A stretch of DNA of 64,000 bases from Lactuca virosa. Taxonomy: Eukaryota > Streptophyta > Magnoliopsida > Asterales > Asteraceae. The notes beneath the pieces were generated by a model. That model was not told where the DNA came from. It saw only the letters and a program-made list of their open reading frames with translations, and did not search any database. Position numbers and translations under genes: made by a program. The stretch lies in the NCBI GenBank assembly GCA_928212115.1, contig CAKMRJ010005745.1, positions 68,915,990 to 68,979,989 on the forward strand. The letters are read 5' to 3'. This document shows positions 34,901 to 46,799 of the stretch, one piece after another (the stretch's first letter is position 1; the number at the start of each line of letters is the position of its first letter).

Positions 34901-35939
34901 TAGATCATCTCCGATGCAGACTTTTTTAAGAGGTTGTCACCGTCTCATCGACATGCCTACGTCTGCATTGTTCGCTAGAAGTTCGTTTATATTTATTTAT
35001 ATTTAATAACTTTACAAATATAATTAAGAAATTTTGTTAGTTCAGTTAATTTGTTCAATTTGTTTCGATTTAGTTTGTTTATTGTTTATGTTTAGTTATT
35101 ATATTGTATTATATTGTTTATGTTTAGTTATTATATTGTATTATATTGTATTATATTTTCTATGTATGAATGAAAATGAAGCTTCTAAAACTAACAGGTA
35201 TACCCATCGTGCACCAAGCATGGTGTTGACGTGGTAGATGTGGCCATGTGCAGACCTACCCATCGTGCACCAAGCATGGTGTTGACGTGGTAGATGTGGC
35301 CATGTGCAGACATCACCCGTAAGTATAGTGTTGATGTGGAGTGGCTAGTGTAGGCTAGGTGACATGGTTACCAATTTGAAAATTTATACATGGTTACCAA
35401 ATTGAAAATTTTGACCGTGGATAAAAATATATTTTAATTTTTTTTCCTCACCAATTTACTTATAAATATATGACCTCATTCTTATAAATTATACACTATC
35501 TTTTCAAACCACACTCATGTATTTTTCATTTCCAACTTCTTTTCTCTAATAACGGAGAACAACTCAAACAAACCACCACTCAATCGAAATTCAAACACTT
35601 CTACATGCGAAAAAAAAATGATCCATCTAAACACAACATTTCTATTGTCGATGTAATACAAGTCATATTTGATGAATTCCTTAAATAATTGTAACTTTAC
35701 GAGCTTACTCCAAGGCTCTCCGTAAAATTCTTTTCAACAAAATTTCTTTCAATAAAACACATTTCAATAGAGAATTTTTTCCAACAACAACCATTTCAAC
35801 CAAACTCATTCCATAAAACAACCATTTCAAGCAAACCCCTTCAATCATCCCAAGAAGATGCAGTATCGAACTATCGATACCGGAAACTTAACCAACTGAA
35901 TAACTGAAGACCTTAAAGGGAAGAAAAAAATGTAAATAA
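34901..35939. other. Intergenic, AT-rich, with 56-bp tandem duplication
   Basis: No gene seen. A 56-bp unit is present twice head to tail at 35201-35256 and 35257-35312, with a degraded third start after it. Short direct repeats of 'ttatattgta' lie at 35095-35155. The part from about 35430 has the look of a worn DNA transposon 5' flank leading into the ORF1 remnant that follows. Confidence 0.55.
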
Positions 35940-36680
35940 ACAAACAGAACGCAAGAAGATCATAAAACATGGACCCGAGACAAAGAAGTCACGTTAGCTC
36001 GTGCTTAGATATCCATATTGATGTCCACAAACCACCAAACTCACGATGGTTTTGTGAATGGGTTGTGGATCATTTCATGTGGCATCGGGCATGGAAAATT
36101 ATCAGAATAAGGACGCCTTTATCGGAAAATGACGGGACAGGAAAACAAAGGTTACAAAGTTGAATGGCATTTACAACAATCTTTTCACTCAATATAAAAG
36201 CGAAAAGAAATGATTTTGACACTTTCAATATGGTGCTAGAACAATATTGGCGCGAAAATAGTGGGAAAATGTTTACCCATCTCAGAGCATGGGGGACTAT
36301 GAAAAATGCCCCGAAAAGGGGAACTTACTTCAAAGACTCTTTCGGAAACAGGCGAATCAAAACGGTCTAGAACATTAGAATCGAATGACTACATGGTAAC
36401 TTTGGATGCCTAGTACCCAATTGACCTCAACGATGATACCGAAAAGATAATAGCGGAACAACCGCTTCGAAGTCTAGTTGGATGAGATAAAGGGAAGCGA
36501 GTTGCCTCATATTCGGGGAAAAACTCAACGAATCAAATGACTTACAATTATTTAAGGAAAATTTTGGTGAACACCTTGAAATACAAAATAATGACTTTCA
36601 AGTGTGACCAACAAATTTTAACTGCTATGCAAGTATCAGTACTCTTAAAAAAATTATGTCGAGGGTGAGGACCTCGAAAC
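35940..36680 (+). pseudogene. PIF/Harbinger-like ORF1 (Myb/SANT-like) remnant
   Basis: Plus-strand fragments in order: SRWFCEWVVDHFMWHRAW (about 36020-36090), FDTFNMVLEQYW and FTHLRAWGTMKNAPK (36200-36320), then in another frame a segment resembling the charged C-terminal part (about 36480-36640, including LFKENFGEHLEIQNNDF). These match by memory the DNA-binding accessory protein found in plant PIF/Harbinger elements, with its 'FTHxxAWxxxKNxPKW' block. Stops at 36161-36163 and 36368-36370 and frameshifts break it. No transposase ORF2 is nearby. Alternative: a domesticated relative, but the breaks argue against it. Confidence 0.5.
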
Positions 36681-36684
36681 AATG

Positions 36685-36901
36685 TGTAACATCCAAAAAT
36701 ACCGATAAAAATTTTCATTTTCAAATCATCGAGTTCACACAATATTTGTTCCAAAATCAGTCATAATTAAACGTATCACTATCGTCAGAGTAAAATAACA
36801 ATCATCAGTGCAGAAAATCATCAGGGCATAATGTGCAGTCAAGTCGGGCACTTCCCTTTGGAATTAGAAGTACTTGAAAATGTTTAAACCACAAAACCGT
36901 A
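36685..36901 (-). repeat. Truncated Gypsy-type LTR (end fragment)
   Basis: Starts TGTAACATCC and shows the U5/R-side layout of the TGTAACA LTR class read in minus orientation ('agaagtacttgaaaatg' corresponds to the 'gaggtacctgaaaa' zone of TE7 and TE9). It is cut at 36901 by the next LTR. Confidence 0.6.
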
Positions 36902-38468
36902 TGTAACATCCTGTTTCGAAAAGTTTATTGATTTGGGATTGTGGACAATAAATGGATCAATTAAAGGCCTTGGACTTCAAGGGAATATGGTTTAGACCCT
37001 ATCAGATGTTGATAATATTGGTTATGTGATCTAAGCCCTTGGTTTGTGTTTTGGAGTCAAAGGGTAAAATAGGAAAAGTGATGTTTTGGACTTCCTTCAT
37101 AGATTATGGTTTTTAGTTCGACATGTGTTAAGCTAAAATTAGCTAGATAGAAGTGTGGGGATCGTCAATACATTCTTGTGGATATAAAGACCGCTGAAAA
37201 TGGAGTTAAAATGAAGAAGATGTGGTTATTTGAAGTTGAGGTGGGTTTGGGTGAAAATCGTCGCCACGGAGTGGGGATCAAAGCCCATGGTGTGGCAAGC
37301 TATCATGCCCAAGCCCGTGATTTTAGGTTTTCAATGTATTTAAGCATAAGGTTCTGCATTTTTGGGCGTTTTAGCAGTCTCCACCACATCTAGGACCCCT
37401 TGGGAGAAACCATAGCCTCCACCTTCAAGATTTGAGCTTTTCCTCTCTCCTCTCTCTTCTTTTACATACTTTTTATGTTATTTTGATGAAGTTTAAAGAT
37501 CAAGAAGGTTCTTTTGGTTGCAAGGAATGATGCTTCAAGTTTGGATCCATCAAAGACACTACATTACTAAACTATTGTAAGTACAAAGTTCCAATATTGT
37601 TATTTAGTTCATTAGATCTTGTCATTTGGGGTTTTTTTGGCACTTTTGGTCCATTTTATGAGTAACCTTGGATTTGAGTGGACTCCAACATATTTTGATC
37701 AGTTTGGAATGTTTCTTGGACCCTATAGACTAGGAAAGTTATGATATTTTGCCTTCCCTTTTAGCCACACAAGTTATCTTGGTCCTTTAGGTCATTTCGG
37801 TGTATTAAAGTTTAGATCTTGAAAGATTGTGGCAATATTATGGATAAAGTTGGAAGATTTATCCATCGATACATCTTGTTGATTTAGATCTGGAAGTTGG
37901 AGACTTGGACTTAATGGATTAAGTAGAGAAATATGCATTTTTTGGGTCCCTTTGAGACTTAAAGTCTAGATCTTTGTGGTTTGGACTTTCCTAATGGAAA
38001 AAGTTGAAACCTTTATCCATTATGAGGCTATTAGGATATACATCTGATGATTTTAGCTTTGGTCCTTATGGTTTAAGCTCTTATTGAAGAAAAACTTCTC
38101 AGACTGAAGACCACGGTGTGGCCTTAGGTTACCACGGCATGGCGACCGGGGATTTACCATCTGTTTTGTCGTTTGTGGGCCATGACGTGGCAGTTGGCTG
38201 AAGTCAACTTTGAACGTTGACTTTCGGCCGTTAACTTTTTGATTGACCTACTTTTGGTCAAACTTGAGTAGAATTGAGCATTTGGCTAAGGATTTGTCTC
38301 GGTTTGGCTTTAGGAAGCTTGGGTTGGATGTCTTGATGTTGAGGTAGCTGTTGGGCTTCTGTTGAATGGTTTAAGTGAGTCTTCTCACTGTACTTTTGGG
38401 TCAAAGGCACCAATTTCGGCCCATTGGATTGTGTTATGTAGGATGCTAGCTATCTTTGTGACTCTTAT
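36902..38468 (+). repeat. Gypsy-type LTR fragment, plus orientation
   Basis: Begins TGTAACATCC. A TATA-like GTATTTAAGC lies near 37337-37346. Near-palindromes of the form GCCAYGNCGTGGC flank it: GCCACGGAGTGG near 37263 upstream and GCCATGACGTGGC at 38179-38191 downstream, with further variants near 38112-38145. It is cut at 38468 by the next LTR start. No gene is seen; the 71-codon frame at 37178 is noncoding LTR sequence. Confidence 0.65.
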
Positions 38469-38834
38469 TGTAACATCTATTATTCAGGTATTCGTTTTAA
38501 CCCTTGAATTATGCTCTATTTGCAAAGTTTAGTCCCCGGTGGCAATTTTGTAATTTCAGAGTAGCTGGAGTACGCGGGGTGTACACCCTCATATGCAAAT
38601 CATACCTCGGATCACCTTAATACGCAGCGCATACGCTGGCACGTCGGGCATCCGCAGTTAGGGTGTAAACCCTAAATTTTAGGGTTTGGACCCTATTTAA
38701 ACACATTTATGGCCTCATGCACCTTCTTATCTTCAGCCTCCCTCCTCATTTCGAAACCCTAAAGAGTGTCTGTGCATTGTGAAGCTTGTTGAGCCATTTT
38801 TGGTGCCATTTGGAGCTTTTGGAGTAGAAGGAAG
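38469..38834 (+). repeat. Gypsy-type LTR 5' fragment, plus orientation
   Basis: Begins TGTAACATC. It contains a cluster of GTACGC-type near-palindromes (38572-38655), an inverted telobox pair at 38667-38687 and a TATA-like CTATTTAAAC ending at 38702. The TE8 Copia insertion cuts it at 38834. The rest should lie right of the window. Confidence 0.7.
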
Positions 38835-39610
38835 TGTTGGATTAGTGTCTAAGTCCATAAATATAATTGGTATATACTTGACCCGACCCGACATGGTCTA
38901 TTTGGGTTGCAAGGCATCGGGACATTTGGATAGACCTTTTGTGAGAAGAGGATGTTTGTGACATATTAATATATTATAAGTTCTAATATATTAATATGAA
39001 ATCATATTATTTAATTAGTATTGATCAAGAAGTAATTTGGAATTAATTTAGTGATCAAAAGAGACTAATTAAATATATGGGGATTGATTGTGTAAATCAT
39101 TCATTTTTATATATGTGGGCTTATGATCCATGATTCCTTATGTTAGGTTTAACCCATGTGGTAACTCATGGATACTCCATGGAGGTTAAAACCCATGGAG
39201 CATAAGGAATGGGTAAAATCATGGGTTACATGGTGTAACCCTAATGTGCACACTATATAAAGACCCCATTGGTTGGTGAAATCGGCACTAGCACATACAC
39301 AAGAGGGCAAGCCGATTTCTATGAGTCAAGTATCCTCTCTCATGGTTATTCCAAGATGTTCATGATGTTGTGTGAACCATTTGAGGTGTCACACTTTGGG
39401 GCACTAGGCTCTTAAGCTCCATGGAATCAAGCTACAACAAAGAGGTATGTATTCTATCTAGTTTTGTTATCCTAATACATATGATTGTATGCTAGTTAGG
39501 GTAATACCTTGGAAAATTGATATTTACATGTATAATAGAGAAAACATAGATCCAAGGTATTTAGGGTTGCATGTACACCATAGGAGTGTTAGAATGCTCA
39601 AAACCCAACA
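38835..39610 (+). repeat. TE8 Copia 5' LTR
   Basis: 776 bp, TGTTGGATTAGTGTC to AACCCAACA, same family as TE2 and TE6. TATA-like ACTATATAAAG near 39250. The primer-binding site TGGTATCAGAG follows at 39612-39622. The left flank GGAAG (38830-38834) is the expected target duplication, whose partner would be beyond the window. Confidence 0.93.
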
Positions 39611-41391
39611 GTGGTATCAGAGACTAGGCCTGTTTTCAATTATACTTGATGCAAATTGCTGAAAAAAGCTGAAAAAATCGATTTTCTGGCTGTCTGGGCA
39701 CTGGACTCGCCGAGTCCACTGATGAACTCGCCGAGTCCATGAAGAAATTCATCCTACTCATTGAGTAGGTTCATACACTCGACGAGTAGAAGCCTCTCAC
39801 AGCATATTTTCGACTTTTAAGGCTGGAATTGGACTAGGAACATTACCCTAAGCTGTTTTTGAACTTATAAACCTGTTTTTGATGTGGTAATGTTCATGCT
39901 AATCCAATTTCAAAGATAATTGTCATAATTTCAAGATTTGTATTAGTTTTATGTTCATGCTAATTTCTTGAAGATTGATGATTTGAATTATCTTGTTCTT
40001 ATGAGTTAGCTTAGATTAATAGAAAAGTTATGAGATAATGTGTTTTCAATCCATATTGATCTAAAAGTTATTCATAAAATGTGTTTTTTGTAACTTGTCC
40101 TCAAGTTATATGAAAAGTCATATTTATGATTATTAAAACTCATAAGATTTCCATGAGTTATGAAAAATGGAGAGTCTCATTTTTAAATGTTTTAAAGTCT
40201 TCCATAACGTGTCCTCAAGTTATGGAACTTGAAGAGTTTTTTCATTAAAACTACTTTAAACACATAAGTTATGGAATTGAAAATTTTTTGAATAGTTTCA
40301 ATACTTGCCCTCAAGTTTTGGAATTTGTAAAGTTTACCCCTTATGAATGCTTTAATTCCAAATCAAACCCTAGAATTTTAAAAGTTTAAACTTCAACCCT
40401 TATACTATTATTATAATTTTAATTATATAGATATGTATAAGATAAAGTCAATCTTACCGTTAGTAGGACTCATTCACGAAGCCGGTCTATAAGGGGGGTA
40501 TAAGGTTATTGCCTATAAAATGGCAGTTTAATGAGTGTCCACTCTCACCCACCGCTTCCTTGACTGGTGGAGGGTCGTTAGCCGAACGGGTAGGATAAGG
40601 ACTATAATTCTCCCTTCATTAAAAGTATAATGATAAATACTAAGTAACTAAACACTTATAAATTCCCAAATCTTAGTTACTTAGGAAAATGTGAATTTGG
40701 TGCTAACCCATGAAATTACACTTTGCACCTTTGTTAAGTCGTTAGTGGAGCGTGTGTGGTTAACCGACACACTAACATGGGACTGACAATGTGTGGCGAA
40801 GGGTAACTTAAGTTTATCATAGATTGGTGGATCGTGTGTGGTTAACTGGCACATCAATTAGGTGATAAAGTTGAGGGTACCAAGTCAATTTGCATGGTTA
40901 TTCACACCTTGTTTGTGATCCTCGGCATCCCAGTCACAAACTTGAGAGGGCACAATCGAGATTCAAACATGCCATTGAAAGTTCAATGTATCTCAAAAGA
41001 TCTAAGAGTTTCAAATCCAATTAAAACTTAATTATATTTCGTTTTCATGGTGGAAATTGGTAAATCGTCATTTACCTACCTTTAACTATTTTATAGCTTG
41101 GATTACGGCATCCCTCTTCCGGTTATAAATAGGTTGTTGGATCCTAGCCTTAATATTTCATATTGGGTGTTATATTAAGGACTTTAAATCAACTAAAATT
41201 GAATTTCTCCCATTATAGATGTCTAGTTAAGACAACTATGGTCTTCCCAAATATTTAGGAAGAAGCTTTCCTATTGAAGATGATATCCCACCTGGCAATC
41301 AATGTGAAAGATTAATCCCTTTGTTGTGCATTAATGGGACTGGAAATCATGCTTCACTTCCTCCACCTCCTCCAATAATTCTCCCTATCCC
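39611..41391 (+). other. TE8 leader with primer-binding site, palindromes and gag start
   Basis: Primer-binding site at 39612-39622. ACTCGCCGAGT at 39705-39715 and 39726-39736, variant at 39777-39787. A GTGTGGTTAACCGACAC motif occurs at about 40750-40770 with a second copy near 40830. The leader is homologous to the TE2 leader read the other way. A gag-like start at 41219 (ATGTCTAG with an early stop) continues as worn coding sequence until the TE9 insertion at 41392, and resumes after 50014. Confidence 0.8.
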
Positions 41392-43409
41392 TGTAACACC
41401 CCCAATTTTCGAGGCTAAAAATTTCATTTTTAATTAAGTAATCATATAAAATCATTTGTCAAACATTGCTAACATTATATTAATTCATAAAACCATTACG
41501 TCGTGTCTCAAAAGCATATCATCGGATAGTAATAATATAAATAATGATCAAAGTACAAATCCCAGAAACTCAATGCGGAAATCATGCGTGAGTGTGATGT
41601 GCCGCTACCGCGCTGGCTCCTTCCCCTTCGCTGAGGAGGTACCTGAAACAAAACTGAAAACTGTAAGCACGAAGCTTAGTGAGTTCCCCCATCATACCAC
41701 ATACGATACTATAACATACTGTCAGGCATATCTGGGTGCCCGACCTACCCTGCTGAGCATACCGGGGTGCTCAACCTACCCCTGTCAGACATACCGGGGT
41801 GTCCGACCTACCCCTCGGTCCTAACAAGCGAACTTGGGGACTATTCCCCTCCTACTACCACTACCACATAAAACATATCATACTAGCACATAAACATCAC
41901 GGGTAGTAGCACACAAAGATGAATATCACAAAGACAATCATCCAACATAACTCCTACTGGTGGGCCGACATTGTGGCCGTAGACCCACCGCTACTGGAAG
42001 GTAACTCACCTCGTAAAGTTGAGTGTCGAATCTCACGGGAAGTAACCTCTAACAACTGCTCCGATGACTCCCAACTATAATAATAATAATAATGCTCAAT
42101 CAGAAACCACAACACTGCTCAGCGTAAAATGACCATTTTACCCCTTGGTCCAATTGGAACATACATAAGTTCCAAATTCTAGCTTATGAAGTGCAACCCT
42201 CTTATGGCCTAATAAGGGCTCCCTAAGGGCCCACTAATTGCCCAATTTCTGAATTGGGCCTTAACCCCCAAATGGGCCCAAAAGTTCAAGTCCTAATATA
42301 ATGGTTCCAAGGGGTCCAATTGTGGCCCAATTGGCCCAATACCCTAACTTCAGATTCCCAAGTCCAGAATTATACTTCCCAGTGGGCCACTGGGCCCAAA
42401 AGTCCAGGCTCATCTCCTTAAGGCCCCAAAGCCCAAAACACTCACTCTGCATGCGTACGCGCGGCGTACTTGGCATGTACGCCCAGCGTACACTGGCCTT
42501 GACCAGGTCGGGGGGGTTGACCCAGTATGCGCGGCGTACCAGGGAGTACGCCCAGCGTACTGGCCAGCTTCTTTAGGACTTCATTCAGGACTTAATCAGT
42601 TAAGTCTTTACATCCAAAATACAGATTCAGGTCCTTTAAGACTTCCTAAACAATAAAGTCACAAACTTTATGTGCTTGCATTCAAGGTTGGGGTCAAAAC
42701 ATGGCTTTGGTCCTTTTAACAAACTTTAAGACCCAAAATCACTTGCATGGTTGTGGCTTAACCATCAAGGTCCGATTTTTATGACTCTTAGTGCCTCTAA
42801 GAGCCCAAAAGGACAGTTCTTATGCTCTGGAACCAACAATACTCAAACACTCTCAACAATGGGGTCAAAAAGGACATAAGAATCCCCAAATAAACAAATC
42901 TAAGCATACAATGGTCAAGTATGGAGCTTGATACCTCAAAGGAGTCAGAAATGGTGTCAATCCTCTGGATCTACAAGCTCTTGGTGGATCCTTGCTTCTT
43001 CTTCAAGCTCCTTTCTTCTTTTCTCACTAAAACAACACCAAAAACACTCTCAAATGGCTTCTAGAACACAAAGGCACACAAAGGGAGCTAGGGTTTTCGT
43101 GGTGGCTGGGTAAGAGTGAAGGGAGGCTGAACAAACAGGGGTAATGTTCTATATATAGGGAGTAAACCCTATATTTTAGGGTTTAATGAGTTGCAAGCGT
43201 ACGTTGGGCGTACTCCTGGTATGTTGGGTGTACGCACCTGGCCTCCGCGGTTCATTCTCACGAGTACGCTGGGCGTACATGGCTGTGTACGCCCCGCGTA
43301 CGTCGCTCCCTTAGTCCACTAATGATGCCCAAAGGTCAAGCCCAAACAAAACCCTTCCATTCTTCAATTTAAAATGTTTAATAATACCTGGAAAATCCCA
43401 GATGCTACA
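41392..43409 (-). repeat. TE9 left LTR (3' LTR)
   Basis: 2018 bp, TGTAACACCC to GATGCTACA. Polypurine-rich GTAGGGGAGATT (minus) adjoins it at 43410-43421. Minus-oriented TATA at 43149-43157, inverted telobox pair at 43164-43184, GTACGC...GCGTAC palindromes on both sides of TATA. Frames in it recur in the other LTR and are not genes. Confidence 0.93.
43196..43305. promoter_or_regulatory. Palindrome cluster upstream of TE9 LTR TATA box
   Basis: Fifteen-base quasi-palindromes of the form GTACGC-N3-GCGTAC at 43199-43213, 43264-43278 and 43287-43301, 40-150 bp upstream of the minus-strand TATA box. A second cluster of four lies at 42455-42469, 42477-42491, 42525-42539 and 42546-42560, downstream of it. 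The equivalent clusters are present in the right LTR with a few substitutions. Confidence 0.8.
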
Positions 43410-43426
43410 AATCTCCCCTACTTGAA

Positions 43427-44323
43427 TTAGACTTCGTCCTCGAAGTCCGTTGTCGCTGCTGGAAATAACTCGGGGTAGTGCTCTCTCATCTCATCCTCTG
43501 GTTCCCAAGTCCATTCTGATCCCTTGTGGTGCTGCCACTGCACCTTCACCAGCTCTACTTCCTTGTTCCTCAGCGCCTTCGTCTTCCTATCGAGGATCGC
43601 CACTGGCCGCTCGATGTAGTTCAGGCTATCATCCACCTGAATATCCTCGAGAGGTACCACTGCGGAGTCGTCTACTATGCATTTTCGTATCTGGGAGACG
43701 TGAAAAGTGCTATGAATCTGACTGAGTTCGGTCGGCAGATCCAGCCTATACACCACCTTGCCCACCCGGGCGTCGACCCTGAAAGGTCCAATGTACCTGG
43801 GGCCTAACTTGCCCCACTTCCTGAATCGGATGACGCCTTTCCAAGGCGACACCTTTAGGAGGACCATATCCCCGACCTGGAACTCCAGGTCCGATCGGCG
43901 CTTGTTGGCGTATCTTTTCTGCCGACTCTGAGCAGTCTGAAGCCTGCTCCTAACCTGCTGAATCCTCTCTGCCGTCTTGAGCACCACTTCGGTGCTCCCC
44001 ATGACCCTCTGTCCGACTTCACCCCAACATATCGGGGTCCTGCACTTCCTCCCATACAACATCTCTAAGGGAGGACGATCGATACTCGCGTGATAGCTGT
44101 TGTTGTAGGAGAACTCAGCTAATGGAAGGTAGGTATCCCAGCTACCACCAAAGTCTAGAACGCAGGCCCGCAGCATATCCTCTAAAGTCTGGATGGTTCG
44201 TTCACTCTGACCATCCGTCTGCGGGTGGAATGTTGTGCTGAAGTGCAGACGAGTACCCAACTCGTCGTGAAACTTCTTCCAGAGTCTGGAAGTAAATCGC
44301 ACGTCTCGGTCCGAAATCACCAA
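43427..44323 (-). pseudogene. TE9 integrase core and chromodomain-type C-terminus
   Basis: 298-codon frame, the best preserved part of the element. It starts within the integrase core at MVISDRD, with catalytic D5 and E41 (QSERTIQTLED) giving the D-35-E spacing; the first core Asp lies upstream. GKLGPRYIGPFRV is the GPY/F module (about 168-180). The C-terminus has ERPVAILDRKTKALRNK then VKVQWQHHKGSEWTWE and MREHYPELF, a chromodomain-type fold segment used to target insertion to chromatin. It reads to a stop next to the polypurine tract. Upstream core pieces are broken by stops. Confidence 0.9.
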
Positions 44324-45360
44324 ACTGGCACTCCGTGCCGAGCTACTACCTCTCGGATGTAGATATCAGCCAACTTCTCGGCCGAGATACTCTCCTGGAT
44401 CGATATAAAGTGGGCACTCTTGTTCAACCGATCTGCGATGACCCAAATCGTATCCACTCCCCGTGCAGTCCTGCGAAGCTTGGTGATGAAATCCATAGTA
44501 ATATCTTCCTATTTCCACATGGGAATGTCTAACGGCTACATCTTGCCGTGTGGCCTCTGGTGCTCGGCCTTGACCTTCCTGCTGGTCAAACATCGCTTTA
44601 CGTACTAGGCGACGTCTCGCTTCATGCAGGGCCACCAGTAATCGGGTCGAAGATCCCTGTACATCTTCGTCGCCCCGGGATGAATCGAGAATCGGGATTT
44701 GTGCGCCTCCTCCATCAGAACCTGGCGCACACCCCCATGATAGGGAACCCACACCCTGCGGTGTAGCGTCAATAACCCACGACTATCATAGTCGAAGGAG
44801 GAAATCTGTCCCACAATACGCTCGCTCTTCCGATGTTCCTCCTTCATAGCCTCCTGCTGGGCCTCTCGGATTTGCTCCAAAAGAGGAGTCACCACCGTCA
44901 TCCTCATGCAAATGTCTCTGATCGGCGCTGCCTTGCGGCTAAGAGCGTCGGCTATAACATTGGCTTTTCCCGGGTGGTAAAGGATCTCGCAATCGTAATC
45001 CTTCACCACATCTAACCACCGACGCTGCCTCATGTTCAGATTCGGCTGATCCATGAGGTACCTCAAACTCTTGTGGTCCGTGTAGATGGTACAACGGACC
45101 CCATAGAGTCGCCAAATCTAGAGTGCGAAGACGACCGCCCCCAACTCCAAATCATGCGTCGGGTAGTTCGCTTCATGAGGCTTCAGCTGCCTCGAAGCGT
45201 AAGCGATAACGTGCCCCATCTGCATCAATATCACGCCCAACCCTGAGATGGACGCATCACAATACACCACAAAGTCCTCCACGCCCTCGAGCAGGGCGAG
45301 AATCGGCGCCTCGCATAGTCACTGCCTCAACGTCTCAAACGCTGCCTGCTGCTCAGGCCC
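44324..45360 (-). pseudogene. TE9 RNase H and integrase N-terminus, broken
   Basis: 45360-45067 translates to RNase H-like pieces (a YCDASxxGLG-type motif with the catalytic Asp, then [13 protein letters not shown]), with stops at about 45360, 45320 and 45120. 45066-44605 gives [19 protein letters not shown], then the zinc-binding region: [19 protein letters not shown] carries the two His, CMKRDVA and the following RCLTC the two Cys. Further stops near 44605 and 44540 replace expected Trp and Gln codons. RNase H would remove RNA from the hybrid. Confidence 0.85.
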
Positions 45361-46521
45361 CTAGCGAAAGACAACGGCTTTCTTCGTCAGCTGGGTCAGA
45401 GGTACGACTATCTTGGTGAAATCCTGAATGAATCTTCGATAATAACCTGCCAATCCGAGGAAACTCCGAATCTCAGTTGGAGACTTCGGAACCTCCCATC
45501 TCATCACGGCCTCCAACTTGGCCTGGTCAACCAATATCCCGTTCTGGTTGACAAGGTGCCCAAGAAACTGCACCTCGCACAACCAGAACTCGCACTTGGA
45601 GAACTTGGCATACAAGCTCTCCCTCCTCAGGGTATCCAAAACCTCTCGCAGATGCTCATCATGTTGCTCCTGCGTCTTGGAGTAAATCAAGATGTCATCG
45701 ATGAAAACTATCACAGACCGATCTAGCATCGGTCTGCACACGCGGTTCATGAGGTCCATGAACGCGGCAGGAGCATTGGTGAGCCCGAAGGGCATCACCA
45801 CGAACTCATAGTGACCATAGCTAGTCCGAAAAGCAGTCTTCTGTATATCCTCATCCCTGACCCTCATCTGATGGTAGCCTGACCGCAAGTCAATCTTGAA
45901 AAACCAAGATGCTCCATGGAGCTAGTCGAACATATCATCTATCCTCGGAAGTGGGTAACGGTTCTTCACCGTTACCTTGTTCAGCTCCCGGTAATCTATG
46001 CACATGCGATGCGACCCGTCCTTCTTCTTGACAAACAGGATCGGGGCTCCCCAAGGCGAACTACTCGGTCTGATAAATCCCTTGTCTAACAGCTCCTGCA
46101 GCTGTGTAGACAACTCCTGCATCTCGGGAGGAGCCAGCCGATATGGTGCCTTGGCTATCGGAGCCGCACCAGGGACTAGGTCGATCCTGAACTCCACCTG
46201 CCGCTCCGGAGGTATCCCAGGTAGCTCCTCTGGGAATACATCCGCGTAATCTCGCACCACCAGAACATCGCTCACCATCGTCTTACCCGCGTCCCGGGTA
46301 TCCATAACATAGGCGACATACCCAGCGCAACTCTGCTGAAGATAGCGCCTAGCCCTCGCTGCTGAACATAGCGTTGGTCCGTGCTGTGGCCTCTTGCCCT
46401 GAATTACCAGCTCCCCCCCCCCCCACTTGGGGTCCTGATCCGAACCAACTGTTGCGCACAGTCGATCACTGCCCCATTGGGACTCAACCAATCCATGCCT
46501 ATAATCACCTTGTTCCCACAC
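45361..46521 (-). pseudogene. TE9 reverse transcriptase
   Basis: 46521-45922 holds [20 protein letters not shown], then [24 protein letters not shown] and [22 protein letters not shown] stop at 45922 stands where a Gln is usual (MFDQL). 45888-45361 carries [24 protein letters not shown] and [10 protein letters not shown], with catalytic Asp pair at residues 64-65 of that piece, then [13 protein letters not shown] would copy the element RNA. The upstream end is in another frame relative to the protease, a frameshift near 46420 at a run of ten C bases (46410-46419). Confidence 0.92.
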
Positions 46522-46799
46522 AACGGAATGGGGACCAAGTCTACCAAATAACGCTCCTTGAACAACCTCAAAACACAGTCCCTGAAAACCTCTGATGCTC
46601 GCACTGATCGATCATCCGCAATTTCGACCTCTAGAGGGCAATCCAACATGCCCGAAGACTCAGGGAACCTCTTGTTAAGTGCAAGAGAGACAAATGATCG
46701 GGTAGCACCCGAATCCAACAATACCTGAACTGGGATACTGTTCACATGGAACGATCCTAAACAACATACAACATAACATATCAATATTGTAAACAACAT
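46404..46799 (-). pseudogene. TE9 aspartic protease
   Basis: 131-codon frame with FHVNSIPVQVLLDSGATRSF, catalytic Asp at residue 29 in D-S-G, then VIIGMDWL, the second conserved block. The first 15 residues come from an AT-rich insert that separates it from gag and are unlikely to be native. It would process the gag-pol precursor. Confidence 0.9.

Noticed and set aside
41456..41824. 122-codon frame, also present at 48066-48434
   Set aside because: Present in both TE9 LTRs and overlapping LTR U5/R; it repeats as LTR duplication, not as a gene pair.
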